Of a stretch of 64,000 nt of DNA, positions 17,856 to 25,788 are shown in pieces (the stretch's first letter is position 1; the number at the start of each line of letters is the position of its first letter). Source of the stretch: Streptomyces niveus (GTDB taxonomy: Bacteria > Actinomycetota > Actinomycetes > Streptomycetales > Streptomycetaceae). The translations under genes were made by a program, and so were the position numbers. The stretch covers positions 2,418,001-2,482,000 of the forward strand of contig NZ_CP018047.1 of NCBI RefSeq assembly GCF_002009175.1, given 5' to 3'. The notes under the pieces were generated by a model. It searched no databases and had not been told where the DNA came from. It worked only from the letters and a program-made list of their open reading frames with translations.

Positions 17856-18905
17856 TCAGGCCGTGCGCTTCCTCGCCGGGGCCTTCTTCGCCGTGGTCTT
17901 CTTGGCCACCGTCTTCTTCGCTGCGGTCCTGCCCGTCGCCGTCTTCTTCGCCGCTGTCTTCTTCGCCGGCGTCTTCTTGTCCGCCGCGGTCTTGCCCGCC
18001 GCGGCCTTGGACGCCGTCTTCGAGGCGGTCTTCGACGCGCTCTTCTTCGCGCCCGCCGTCTTCTTGCCCGTCGGCAGGTGCGTCACCTCCGCGTGATCCC
18101 CGTCCCCGCCCCCGGCCCCCTCGCCCCGGGACTCCTTCGCCGCCCGCACACTGCTCTCCAGCGCCGCCATCAGGTCCAGCACCTTGCCCCCGCGCCGCTC
18201 CCCCGCCCCCTCCGGAACCGCCAGCTCCCCGCCGCCCGCCTTGGCGGCGATCAGTTCCTCGACGGCCTCCCGGTAGTCGTCGTGGAGGGATTCCAGTTCG
18301 ACCTCGCCGAGCGTGTCCATCAGGGCGTCGGCCAGGTCGAGTTCGGCGTCCCTGATGCTGACCTCCGTCTCCGGCGCCACCCCCTCCGGCTGCCGGATCT
18401 CGTCCGGCCACAGCAGCCCGTGCAGCGCGATGACATCACCGAGGACCCGCACCATGCCCAGCCGCTCGCGCCCGCGCAGCGCGAATTTCGCGATCGCCAC
18501 CTTCTCGCTGCGCTTCAGGGCCTCGCGCAGCAGCGTGTACGGCTTCGCGGCCGGGACGCCGTTCGCCGCGATGTAGTACGCCGAGCCCACCTGGAGCGGA
18601 TCGATCGACGTCTCGGGCACGAACCCCACGATCTCAATCGTCTTGGCCGTCGGCAGCGGGAGCTGGGCGAGGTCGTCGTCCGAGATCGGGATCATCGACC
18701 CGTCCGCGTCCTCGTACGCCTTGCCGATCTCGGCCGAGGTGACCTCCTCCTCGTCCAGCTCGCAGACCTTCCGGTAACGAATCCGGCCGCCGTCCGCCAA
18801 ATGGATCTGCCGGAACGAGATCGAGCGGCTCTCGGTGGCATTGACCAGCTTGATCGGGATGCTCACCAGACCGAAGGAGATTGCGCCGTTCCATATGGAT
18901 CGCAC
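17856..18905 (-). CDS. ku: Bacterial Ku, NHEJ DNA end-binding protein
   Basis: A 349-residue Ku homodimer subunit that encircles DNA double-strand ends and recruits LigD. The beginning RSIWNGAISFGLVSIPIKLVNA is diagnostic, followed by ISFRQIHLADGGRIRYRKVCE, SAYYIAANG and KPYTLLREALKRS. After the Ku core (to about residue 255) there is a long Lys/Ala/Thr tail (about 290-349: repeats such as KKTAAKKTA), as in Streptomyces and mycobacterial Ku, expected to bind DNA. Start GTG 18903-18905 has AAGGGA upstream. It is divergent from the LigD polymerase gene across only 40 bp, so the two repair genes are likely controlled together. Confidence 0.95.
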   Translation of the reverse strand: MRSIWNGAISFGLVSIPIKLVNATESRSISFRQIHLADGGRIRYRKVCELDEEEVTSAEIGKAYEDADGSMIPISDDDLAQLPLPTAKTIEIVGFVPETSIDPLQVGSAYYIAANGVPAAKPYTLLREALKRSEKVAIAKFALRGRERLGMVRVLGDVIALHGLLWPDEIRQPEGVAPETEVSIRDAELDLADALMDTLGEVELESLHDDYREAVEELIAAKAGGGELAVPEGAGERRGGKVLDLMAALESSVRAAKESRGEGAGGGDGDHAEVTHLPTGKKTAGAKKSASKTASKTASKAAAGKTAADKKTPAKKTAAKKTATGRTAAKKTVAKKTTAKKAPARKRTA

Positions 18906-18945
18906 GGTAAATCCCTTACATCCGAATTCGTGGGATTCTCATCGT
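18906..18945. promoter_or_regulatory. 40-bp divergent promoter region of ku and ligD-Pol
   Basis: The two NHEJ genes start back to back here, so both promoters must fit in or overlap this segment or the 5' coding ends. The ku side has a clear AAGGGA Shine-Dalgarno. The ligD side has none that is convincing. Confidence 0.5.
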
Positions 18946-19830
18946 ATGACGCCCATCGCCGAGGTGGAGGGGCGGCGGATCGCCCTCAGCAATCTGGAGA
19001 AGGTCCTCTACCCGGCCACCGGCACCACCAAGGGTGAGGTCCTGCACTACTGCGCGACCTCGGCCGGCGCCCTGCTCAGCCATCTGGCCAATCGCCCCGT
19101 CTCCTTCCTCCGCTACCCGGACGGCCCCGCCGGCCAGCTCTTCTTCACCAAGAATCCGCCGCCGGGCACCCCGTCCTGGGTGCGCAGGGCCACGGTGCCC
19201 CGTTCGGCGGAGCAGAGCGCCGAGCAGGTGCTGGTGGAGGACCTGGCGACGCTGATGTGGGCGGCGAACCTGGTCGTGGAGTTCCACACTCCGCAGTGGC
19301 AGGTCGACAGCCCCGCCCGCGCCGACCGCATCGTCTTCGACCTGGACCCCGGCGAGCCCGCCACCGTGGTCGAGTGCTGCGCGGCGGCGCTCTGGCTGCG
19401 GGAGCGGCTGACGGTGGACGGGCTGAACGCGTACGCCAAGACCTCGGGCTCGAAGGGCCTGCATCTGCTCGTACCGCTGGAGCCGACCCCGTCGCGCGAG
19501 GTCTCCGCGTACGCCAAGTCGCTCGCCGTCGAGGCGGAGGCCGAGCTGCCGCATCTGGTGGTCCACCGGATGGCCCGCGCGCTCCGTCCCGGCAAGGTCT
19601 TCGTCGACCACAGCCAGAATTCGGCGGCGAAGACGACGGCGGCGCCGTACACACTGCGCGCCAGGACGGAACCGACCGTCTCCGCCCCGGTGTCCTGGGA
19701 AGAGGTCGGCGATTGCGCGGCGCCGGAGGACCTGGTCTTCCGCATCGGCGACATCGCGGGGCGATTGGCACGGTACGGGGATCTCCTCGGCCCGCTCATC
19801 AATCTCAACCGGGCGGGCCGCCTGCCGTGA
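18946..19830 (+). CDS. ligD: Stand-alone LigD polymerase (primase-polymerase) domain protein
   Basis: A 294-residue NHEJ polymerase/primase of the archaeo-eukaryotic primase superfamily. It fills gaps at DNA ends with (ribo)nucleotides. Motifs: NLEKVLYP near the N terminus, the catalytic VFDLDPG (two metal-binding Asp), SGSKGLHLLVPL and VFVDHSQNSAAKTTAAPYTLR with a final catalytic-region Asp. No phosphoesterase or ATP-ligase domain is attached, unlike mycobacterial LigD, so sealing must come from a ligase encoded elsewhere. Start ATG 18946 was chosen because the conserved fold begins at residue 5; the Shine-Dalgarno is poor. Divergent from ku. Confidence 0.93.
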   Translation: MTPIAEVEGRRIALSNLEKVLYPATGTTKGEVLHYCATSAGALLSHLANRPVSFLRYPDGPAGQLFFTKNPPPGTPSWVRRATVPRSAEQSAEQVLVEDLATLMWAANLVVEFHTPQWQVDSPARADRIVFDLDPGEPATVVECCAAALWLRERLTVDGLNAYAKTSGSKGLHLLVPLEPTPSREVSAYAKSLAVEAEAELPHLVVHRMARALRPGKVFVDHSQNSAAKTTAAPYTLRARTEPTVSAPVSWEEVGDCAAPEDLVFRIGDIAGRLARYGDLLGPLINLNRAGRLP

Positions 19831-19912
19831 CCGCCGCCGTCGCGGGCGTGCACCATGGGGGTGCGCCGGTCATGAGCGCCATGAAGCGTCATGAGAAGAG
19901 AAGGAACCACGC

Positions 19913-20305
19913 ATGATCATCTTCGGGACCAAGGGCTACATCTACCAACTGGCGATACTGACGCTCGTGTGCGGCCAGTGCGGCAACCCGTCCGCGCACA
20001 CACTGCGCAAGCGCGTCTCCAAGTTCACGCTGTTCTTCGTGCCGCTGTTCCCGTACTCGACGAAGCACTACACGCAGTGCACGTTCTGCGGCGTCGAGCA
20101 CCAGGTGCCGAACGAGCAGGCCGAGCAGCTCCTCGCGCAGAGCGCGTCGCAGGCCCAGCAGGGCATCGGCCAGCAGCACGGCGCCAACCCGTTCGCGCAG
20201 GGCGGGCAGGGTGGCCAGGGCGGTCAGCCCGGCGGCGGGAACCCGTTCAGCCAGGGCGGCCAGGGGCAGCAGCCGGGCCAGGGCGGCAACCCGTACCAGC
20301 GCTGA
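19913..20305 (+). CDS. Small zinc-ribbon protein with Gly/Gln-rich tail
   Basis: A 130-residue protein. Residues 1-75 form a zinc-ribbon: CGQC near residue 20 and CTFC near residue 58 supply four cysteines, with a hydrophobic patch KFTLFFVPLFPYSTKHY between them (zinc_ribbon_15-like). The C-terminal 45 residues are low complexity (GGQGGQGGQPGGGNPF, repeated NPF). Likely a cytoplasmic or membrane-associated adaptor; function unknown. AAGGA precedes the ATG. It follows ligD-Pol by about 80 bp and may share its transcript by readthrough, but no functional link is evident. Confidence 0.85.
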   Translation: MIIFGTKGYIYQLAILTLVCGQCGNPSAHTLRKRVSKFTLFFVPLFPYSTKHYTQCTFCGVEHQVPNEQAEQLLAQSASQAQQGIGQQHGANPFAQGGQGGQGGQPGGGNPFSQGGQGQQPGQGGNPYQR

Positions 20306-20374
20306 GTACGGCGTCGGCCGCGGAGGCGACGGGGACGAGGGGGGCGACCCGGCGCGGGGCACACAGAGTTACGG

Positions 20375-20403
20375 TTGCGGACAGAATGTGACGAAACTAG
20401 GGT
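20375..20403 (+). promoter_or_regulatory. Probable SigHrdB-type promoter of the SH3 gene
   Basis: TTGCGG (20375-20380) and TAGGGT (20398-20403) are separated by exactly 17 nt, close to the Streptomyces housekeeping consensus TTGAC-N17-TAGNNT. They lie about 70 bp before the SH3 start codon in an otherwise non-coding segment. Confidence 0.6.
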
Positions 20404-20471
20404 AAATCGGGCGAGGTCCCAGCAGTCCCCCATCACCCCCTCGCCCCTTTCCCGATCATCAGGAGTCACGC

Positions 20472-20969
20472 ATGTCCCAGCGTTCCCTGCGCTCCTCCAC
20501 CCCGCGCCTCCGGGGTTCCTTCGGCCCGTACGTCGCGGCCCTCGCCGTCGCCGCCGCGGCACTGACCGCCACGCCCGCGCTGGCGGCGGTACCGACCCCG
20601 CCGCCCGTCGGCTTCAACGGCCACGCCGGCGTCGACGCCGACGCCGGCCGTCCCGGCAACGCCGGCCCCGAGGCCGCCGGGACCGTCGAGAGCGCCAAGA
20701 CCGCCGAAACCGACGCCCCGGCGATGACCTCGGGCCAGTACAAGGGCCGCGTCACCGCCAGGACCGGACTCCTGCTGCGCGACAGGCCCTCCCGCGGCGG
20801 CCGGGTCATCGGCAGCGCCGAGTACGGCTCGATCGTCCACATCCTCTGCAAGACGCGGGGCGACGAAGTGAACGGGAACGACCGCTGGTACCTCCTCACG
20901 GACGGCAACTGGGCCTGGGGCTCGGCCGCGTACATCGAGAACATCGGCAAGGCGCCGCGCTGGTGCTGA
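20472..20969 (+). CDS. Secreted protein with bacterial SH3 domain
   Basis: A 165-residue exported protein. A signal peptide (about residues 1-39, ALAVAAAALTATPALA) is followed by an Ala/Gly/Pro spacer and an SH3b domain beginning KGRVTARTGLLLRDRPSRGGRVIGSAEYGS and ending GNWAWGSAAYIENIG. SH3b domains usually bind the cell wall. Two cysteines (HILCK and the C-terminal RWC) could form a disulfide. Its gene has its own promoter-like sequence and is followed by a perfect inverted repeat before the FtsW-like gene. Confidence 0.85.
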   Translation: MSQRSLRSSTPRLRGSFGPYVAALAVAAAALTATPALAAVPTPPPVGFNGHAGVDADAGRPGNAGPEAAGTVESAKTAETDAPAMTSGQYKGRVTARTGLLLRDRPSRGGRVIGSAEYGSIVHILCKTRGDEVNGNDRWYLLTDGNWAWGSAAYIENIGKAPRWC

Positions 20970-20978
20970 CCCAGCGGG

Positions 20979-21030
20979 AACCCGACATGCCTTATGTCTT
21001 TACATAAGCGGACATAAGGCATGTCGGGTT
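20979..21030. promoter_or_regulatory. Perfect 20-bp inverted repeat, terminator and/or operator
   Basis: AACCCGACATGCCTTATGTC (20979-20998) is the exact reverse complement of 21011-21030, with a 12-nt loop that itself contains another ACATAAG. It begins 10 bp after the SH3 stop and ends 15 bp before the FtsW-like ATG. It is much more AT-rich than its surroundings. It could be a bidirectional terminator. Its place over the likely -35 of a leaderless FtsW promoter (candidate -10 TACGTT at 21033-21038) also fits an operator. Confidence 0.75.
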
Positions 21031-21045
21031 GCTACGTTGCGCTCC

Positions 21046-22539
21046 ATGACCGCAACGACGGCGGACTCTCCCCCGCCCGAACTACGCCTCCGCAAGCGGC
21101 GCGGGGTCGAGCTCTCGCTCCTCGTGTGCGCCGTCCTCATCCCCCTCTTCGGTTACGTCGCCGTCGGCCTCGCCAGCGACGACGCCGCCCCGCCCGACGC
21201 ACTGCGTCACAGCGCGGGGCTGGGTCTGCTGGCGCTCGTCGCGCATCTCGCGGTCCGGTTCCGCGCGCCGTACGCGGACCCGCTGCTGCTCCCGATCGCG
21301 GTCCTGCTCAACGGCGTCGGGCTCGTACTGCTCCACCGGCTGGACCTCGCCACCCCCGGCGTGCGGGACGCGCCCGCTCAGCTCGTCTGGTCGACCCTCG
21401 GTGTCGGGCTGTTCATCGTCGTCGTCGCGCTCCTGCGTGACCACCGGGTGCTTCAGCGGTACGCGTATCTGTCCGTGGTCGCCGCGCTGGTGCTGATGAC
21501 CGTGCCGATCTTCTTCCCCGCCGTGAACGGCGCCCGGATCTGGATCCGGATCGACGAACTCTCCTTCCAGCCGGGCGAGTTCGCCAAGATCCTGCTCGCC
21601 GTCTTCTTCGCCGCCTACCTCGCGGCCAACCACGGCGCCCTCGCGTACACCGGCCGCCGGATCTGGAAGCTGCAACTGCCCACCGGAAGGGTGCTCGGCC
21701 CGATCGTCGCGATCTGGCTGCTCAGCGTCCTCGTACTGGTCCTGGAGCGCGACCTCGGCACCTCGCTGCTCTTCTTCGGGCTGTTCGTGATCCTGCTGTA
21801 CGTGGCGACGGGCCGCACCGGCTGGATCGCGGTGGGGCTGCTGCTTGCCGGGATCGGCGCGTTCGCCGTCGGCCGGCTCGAACCACACGTCCACAGCCGG
21901 GTACAGGACTGGCTCCACCCGTTCGCCTCCATCGACGCCGGCCAGGGTCCCGACCAACTGGCCCAGTCCCTCTTCGCGTTCGCGGCGGGCGGCATGTTCG
22001 GTACGGGGCTGGGGCTCGGCCGGTCCGTCCTCATCGGCTTCGCCGCCAAGTCCGACTTCATCCTCGCGACGGCCGGCGAGGAGCTGGGGCTGATCGGCCT
22101 GACCGCGATCTTCCTGCTGTACGCGCTGCTCGTCGCCCGCGGCTACCGCACCGGGCTCGCCCTGCGCGACCCGTTCGGGCGGCTGCTCGCGGTCGGTCTG
22201 GCGTCGATCGTGGCCCTCCAGGTGTTCGTGATCGCGGGCGGGGTGACGGGGCTGATCCCGCTCACGGGCATGGCGATGCCGTTCCTGGCGCAGGGAGGTT
22301 CGTCGGTCGTCACCAACTGGATCATCGTGGCCCTGCTCATCCGGCTCAGCGACTCGGCGCGCAGGCCGCGTCCGGAGACGGTGGAGACGGGCGTCATCGC
22401 GCCGACGGTGATCGCGACGGATCCGCAGGGACGTGCGGGTCCGGCCGGACCCGTTGAACGTGCGGGTCCGGCCGGACCCGAACCAGCCGGACCGGCCGAC
22501 GGGCCTTCGGCCGAACCGGCGGCCGGGGGCGAGCGATGA
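21046..22539 (+). CDS. FtsW/RodA/SpoVE-family protein
   Basis: A 497-residue polytopic SEDS glycosyltransferase, the family that polymerises lipid II. About ten transmembrane stretches are visible. Conserved segments are NGARIWIRIDELSFQPGEFAKILLAVFFAAYLA (with the catalytic-type region Q-PGEFAK), LERDLGTSLLFFGLF, and LTGMAMPFLAQGGSSVVTNWIIVALLIRLS near the end. The C terminus adds a Gly/Ala/Pro repeat (RAGPAGP, tandem in DNA near 22433-22480). The start ATG has no Shine-Dalgarno and may be leaderless. It overlaps the downstream class B PBP by ATGA, the normal SEDS-bPBP pairing; this is a second pair distinct from the division-cluster ftsW, possibly for sporulation or aerial growth. Confidence 0.93.
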   Translation: MTATTADSPPPELRLRKRRGVELSLLVCAVLIPLFGYVAVGLASDDAAPPDALRHSAGLGLLALVAHLAVRFRAPYADPLLLPIAVLLNGVGLVLLHRLDLATPGVRDAPAQLVWSTLGVGLFIVVVALLRDHRVLQRYAYLSVVAALVLMTVPIFFPAVNGARIWIRIDELSFQPGEFAKILLAVFFAAYLAANHGALAYTGRRIWKLQLPTGRVLGPIVAIWLLSVLVLVLERDLGTSLLFFGLFVILLYVATGRTGWIAVGLLLAGIGAFAVGRLEPHVHSRVQDWLHPFASIDAGQGPDQLAQSLFAFAAGGMFGTGLGLGRSVLIGFAAKSDFILATAGEELGLIGLTAIFLLYALLVARGYRTGLALRDPFGRLLAVGLASIVALQVFVIAGGVTGLIPLTGMAMPFLAQGGSSVVTNWIIVALLIRLSDSARRPRPETVETGVIAPTVIATDPQGRAGPAGPVERAGPAGPEPAGPADGPSAEPAAGGER

Positions 22540-23993
22540 TCAGCCATATCCGCCTCGCCGCCGCGTTCTGTCTGCTGCTCCTCGTCGCCCTGCTCGTCAA
22601 CGCGGCCCGGATCCAGGTCATCCAGGCCGACTCCCTCGACAACAACCCCGCCAACCGCCGTAAGGCCATGGACCGTTACGATCAGCCACGCGGCGAGATC
22701 GTCGTCGACGGCCGGCCCGTCACCGGATCCAAGGACACGGGCCAGCAACTCCGCTACGAACGCACCTACTCCCAGGGCCCGTTGTACGCGCCGGTGACCG
22801 GCTTCTCCTCGCAGACGTACGGCACCTCGCTGCTGGAGAGCGCCCACGACGGCATCCTGTCCGGCACGGACCCGATGCTCGCCCCGCTGCCGTTCTGGAA
22901 CGACATCACCCGCGCCCACCCGCCCGGTGGCAGGGTCGTCACCACCATCAAGTCGGCTTTGCAGCAGGCGGCTTACACCGGTCTCGACGGCAGGCGCGGC
23001 GCGGTCGCCGCGATCGAGCCGACGTCGGGCAGGATCCTCGCACTGGTCAGCAGCCCCTCGTACGACCCCGGAACGCTGTCCGGCACGGGCCGGGCGGTGG
23101 CCGACGCGTGGCGGCGGTTCAACGGCGCGGACGAGCAGCCGATGCTCAACCGGGCCATCCGGCAGACGTATCCGCCGGGTTCGGCCTTCAAGATCGTGAC
23201 GGCCGCCGCCGCGCTGGACGCCGGGGTGGTCGAGGACGTCGACGAACCGACGGGCGTCCCGGAGCCCTACGTCCTGCCGGGCACGCGCACCACGCTCCCG
23301 AACGACGCGCGCGGCTGCGACAAGGAGTCGCTCGCGTACGCCATCAAGTGGTCGTGCAATTCGGTGATGGCCGGGCTGGGAGTGGCGGTCGGGCTGGACA
23401 AGATGGTGGCGGCGGCGGGCAGATTCGGCTTCAACGACCGGCGGTTGAGGATCCCTTCGGCTGTCGCCGTGTCCAACTTCGACCGGAGGATGAGCGACGA
23501 CCAGCTCGCGCTCTCCTCGATCGGACAGTTCGACACGACGGCGACACCGCTCCAGATGGCGATGGTGGCGGCGGCCGTCGCGAACGGCGGGGAACTCAAG
23601 CGCCCGTATCTGGTGGACCGGACGCTCGCCTCCGACGGCGATGTCGTCTCCCGTACCGGCGAGCACTCCTACCAGCAGGCGATGAGCCCGTCGACGGCCT
23701 ACCGGCTGCGGCAGCTGATGGTGGAGGTCGTGGACACCGGCACGGGGAGGAGCGCCGGGATCGACGGCGCGACGGTCGGCGGGAAAACGGGGACGGCGCA
23801 GCACGGTGTGGGCAACTCCGGTACGCCGTATGCCTGGTTCATCGCCTGGGCGCAGCCCGCGGACACGGGCCGGCCTGCGGTGGCGGTAGCCGTGGTGGTG
23901 GAGGACGCGGAGGCTGTGCGCGGCGAGATCAGCGGGGGCGGTGACGCCGCGCCGATCGCACGGGCGGTGATGGAGGTGGCGCTGCGAGACTAG
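22536..23993 (+). CDS. Class B penicillin-binding protein (transpeptidase)
   Basis: A 485-residue membrane-anchored D,D-transpeptidase that cross-links peptidoglycan made by the neighbouring SEDS protein. One N-terminal transmembrane anchor (LAAAFCLLLLVALLVNAA) is followed by a short PBP dimer-type domain and the transpeptidase. Active-site motifs are SAFK (Ser216, Lys219), SCN (273-275) and KTGT (417-420). At 485 residues it is of the short PbpA type lacking PASTA domains. Translation is coupled to the FtsW-like gene by ATGA. Confidence 0.94.
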   Translation: MISHIRLAAAFCLLLLVALLVNAARIQVIQADSLDNNPANRRKAMDRYDQPRGEIVVDGRPVTGSKDTGQQLRYERTYSQGPLYAPVTGFSSQTYGTSLLESAHDGILSGTDPMLAPLPFWNDITRAHPPGGRVVTTIKSALQQAAYTGLDGRRGAVAAIEPTSGRILALVSSPSYDPGTLSGTGRAVADAWRRFNGADEQPMLNRAIRQTYPPGSAFKIVTAAAALDAGVVEDVDEPTGVPEPYVLPGTRTTLPNDARGCDKESLAYAIKWSCNSVMAGLGVAVGLDKMVAAAGRFGFNDRRLRIPSAVAVSNFDRRMSDDQLALSSIGQFDTTATPLQMAMVAAAVANGGELKRPYLVDRTLASDGDVVSRTGEHSYQQAMSPSTAYRLRQLMVEVVDTGTGRSAGIDGATVGGKTGTAQHGVGNSGTPYAWFIAWAQPADTGRPAVAVAVVVEDAEAVRGEISGGGDAAPIARAVMEVALRD

Positions 23994-23998
23994 GGACC

Positions 23999-25135
23999 GT
24001 GGTGAGCGACGACTGGTGGTCGGTGGGTGAGGCGCTGGACCGGATCGAGCGGCTCGATCCGGAGTTGTGCGCGTTCATCGAGGTGTGGCACGCGCGGGCG
24101 ATGGCGCTGGCCGGGTCGGTGGATCGCCGACTGCCCCTGGCGGGGCTGCCGTTCGCGGTGAAGGGCCCGGCGGGGATCCGTTCGTACGCGGCACGGCGGC
24201 TGGTCGCGGCCGGGGCGGTGCCGGTGGGCTCGACGGCGGTGCCGGGGCCGGGGACGTACTGGCAGACCTGGGGCCGGGGCGCCCACGGCCGTACGGTCAA
24301 TCCCCACCGCGCCGACCGCACGCCCGGCGGTTCGTCGGCAGGTTCGGCGGTGGCGGTCGCGGCGGGCATGGTGCCGCTGGCGACGGGGAGCGACGGGGCG
24401 GGGTCGGTGCGGATTCCGGCGGCGTGGTGCGGGGTGTTCGGCCTGAAGACGACGAGGGGGCTGCTGCCTTCGCCGGACCGCACGGGGCTGGCGACGGCGG
24501 GGGTGCTGACGCGGCGCGTGCGGGACGCGCGGCTGTATCTGCGGTGCGTGCTGGACGGGTACGTGGAGGCGCCCCGCGCGCGGACACCGGTGCGTGCCAC
24601 GTACTCGCCGGACCTCGGTTTCGCGCGGACGGATCCGGCGGTGGAGGCGGTGGTACGGGCCGCGGTGGACCGGCTGGTGGCGGCCGGGGCCGTGCGGCTC
24701 GACGGGGCCCCCGATTCGTCCCTGTCGCTGCTCGACCCGCGCGAGACATGGCTGGCGGTACGCGGCGGCGAGCCGCCCCGGACGGCCGGCCCGGAAGCGG
24801 GCTCCGGCGCGGATGCGCGTGCGGACGTGTGTGTGGATGTGCGTGCGGAGAACGACCGGCGGCTCGACGCGTACTTCGCGCGTACGCCGCTGCTGCTCAC
24901 CCCGGTGACGCCGAACCGCCCGCACGGCCACGAAGGGCCGGGGCCCGACGTCTACTCGACCGCACTGACCTGGGCGTTCAACCTGAGTGGCCATCCGGCG
25001 GCGAGCCTGCCCGCCGGTTTCACGCCCGACGGCTGCCCGGTGGGACTCCAACTGGTGGCGGAGCGCGGGGCGGACGTCTCGCTCCTCGAAATCGCGCGTG
25101 TCGCCGAAGAGGCCCTGCCTATCGTGCGCCCATGA
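23999..25135 (+). CDS. Amidase signature family hydrolase
   Basis: A 378-residue amidase with the Ser-cisSer-Lys triad visible: Lys55 in FAVKGPAG, cis-Ser at 112-113 in GGSSAGSAVAVAAG and the nucleophile Ser136 in GSDGAGSVRIPA. The usual C-terminal part (TWAFNLSGHPAASLPAGFTPDGCPVGLQLVA) is present, but the protein is about 80-100 residues shorter than GatA-type amidases. Substrate unknown. It starts with GTG-GTG five bases after the PBP stop and overlaps the DUF3291 gene by ATGA, so it probably shares the FtsW-PBP transcript. Confidence 0.88.
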   Translation: MVSDDWWSVGEALDRIERLDPELCAFIEVWHARAMALAGSVDRRLPLAGLPFAVKGPAGIRSYAARRLVAAGAVPVGSTAVPGPGTYWQTWGRGAHGRTVNPHRADRTPGGSSAGSAVAVAAGMVPLATGSDGAGSVRIPAAWCGVFGLKTTRGLLPSPDRTGLATAGVLTRRVRDARLYLRCVLDGYVEAPRARTPVRATYSPDLGFARTDPAVEAVVRAAVDRLVAAGAVRLDGAPDSSLSLLDPRETWLAVRGGEPPRTAGPEAGSGADARADVCVDVRAENDRRLDAYFARTPLLLTPVTPNRPHGHEGPGPDVYSTALTWAFNLSGHPAASLPAGFTPDGCPVGLQLVAERGADVSLLEIARVAEEALPIVRP

Positions 25136-25647
25136 CGACCTCTTCCGCCGCCCCGGCCGGCGAACCCACCCACGAGTTCGCCCACGGACCCACCCGCGAA
25201 GCTGCCCGCGAACTCGCCCAGGTGAATATCGCGCGCCTCAGACACCCCCTGGACTCGGTCGAGTTGAAGGGCTTCGTGGACGCGCTCGATCCCGTCAACG
25301 CGGTCGCCGACGCGTCCGACGGCTTCGTGTGGAGACTCCAGAGCGACACGGGCAACGCCACCGATGTCCCGGTCTTCGGCGACGAGTGGCTGATCATGAA
25401 TCTGACGGTGTGGCGCGACGTCGACGCGCTGACGGCCTTCATGTACCAGGGGCGGCACCGCGAGTTGCTGGCCCGGCGCTTCGAGTGGTTCGAGCGCGTG
25501 GAGGAGGCGATGACGGCGCTGTGGTGGGTGGAGGCGGGCGTCCGCCCGACGGCGCGGGACGCGGAGCTGCGTCTGCTGCGCCTGCGCGAACACGGCCCGA
25601 CGGCGCACGCGTTCACGCTGAGGAAGACCTTCGGGCCCGGCGAGTAG
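25132..25647 (+). CDS. DUF3291 family protein
   Basis: A 171-residue protein. The DUF3291 core begins ELAQVNIARLRHPLDSVELKGFVDALDPVNAVADASDGFVWRLQ and continues with LTVWRDVDALTAFMYQGRHRELLARR and a conserved WWVEAGVRPTARDAELRLLRLREHGPTAHAFTL. The fold belongs to the dimeric alpha/beta barrel group related to antibiotic-biosynthesis monooxygenases, but no enzyme activity is established. An Arg/Ala/His-rich N-terminal 28 residues precede the domain. Start ATG overlaps the amidase stop (ATGA), so it is translationally coupled to it. Confidence 0.85.
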   Translation: MTTSSAAPAGEPTHEFAHGPTREAARELAQVNIARLRHPLDSVELKGFVDALDPVNAVADASDGFVWRLQSDTGNATDVPVFGDEWLIMNLTVWRDVDALTAFMYQGRHRELLARRFEWFERVEEAMTALWWVEAGVRPTARDAELRLLRLREHGPTAHAFTLRKTFGPGE

Positions 25648-25788
25648 CGCGGCAGCGGCCAACACGCGCTGTTGGACAGCGAGTCGACAAGTGGTGCGGA
25701 GGGGATTGACGAGAGCTACTGACAGGAAGTCTCATAAGAGGGTCGAGACCGTACCCCCGGTAACCCCAGTCATGAGGTGCTCTCAGCC

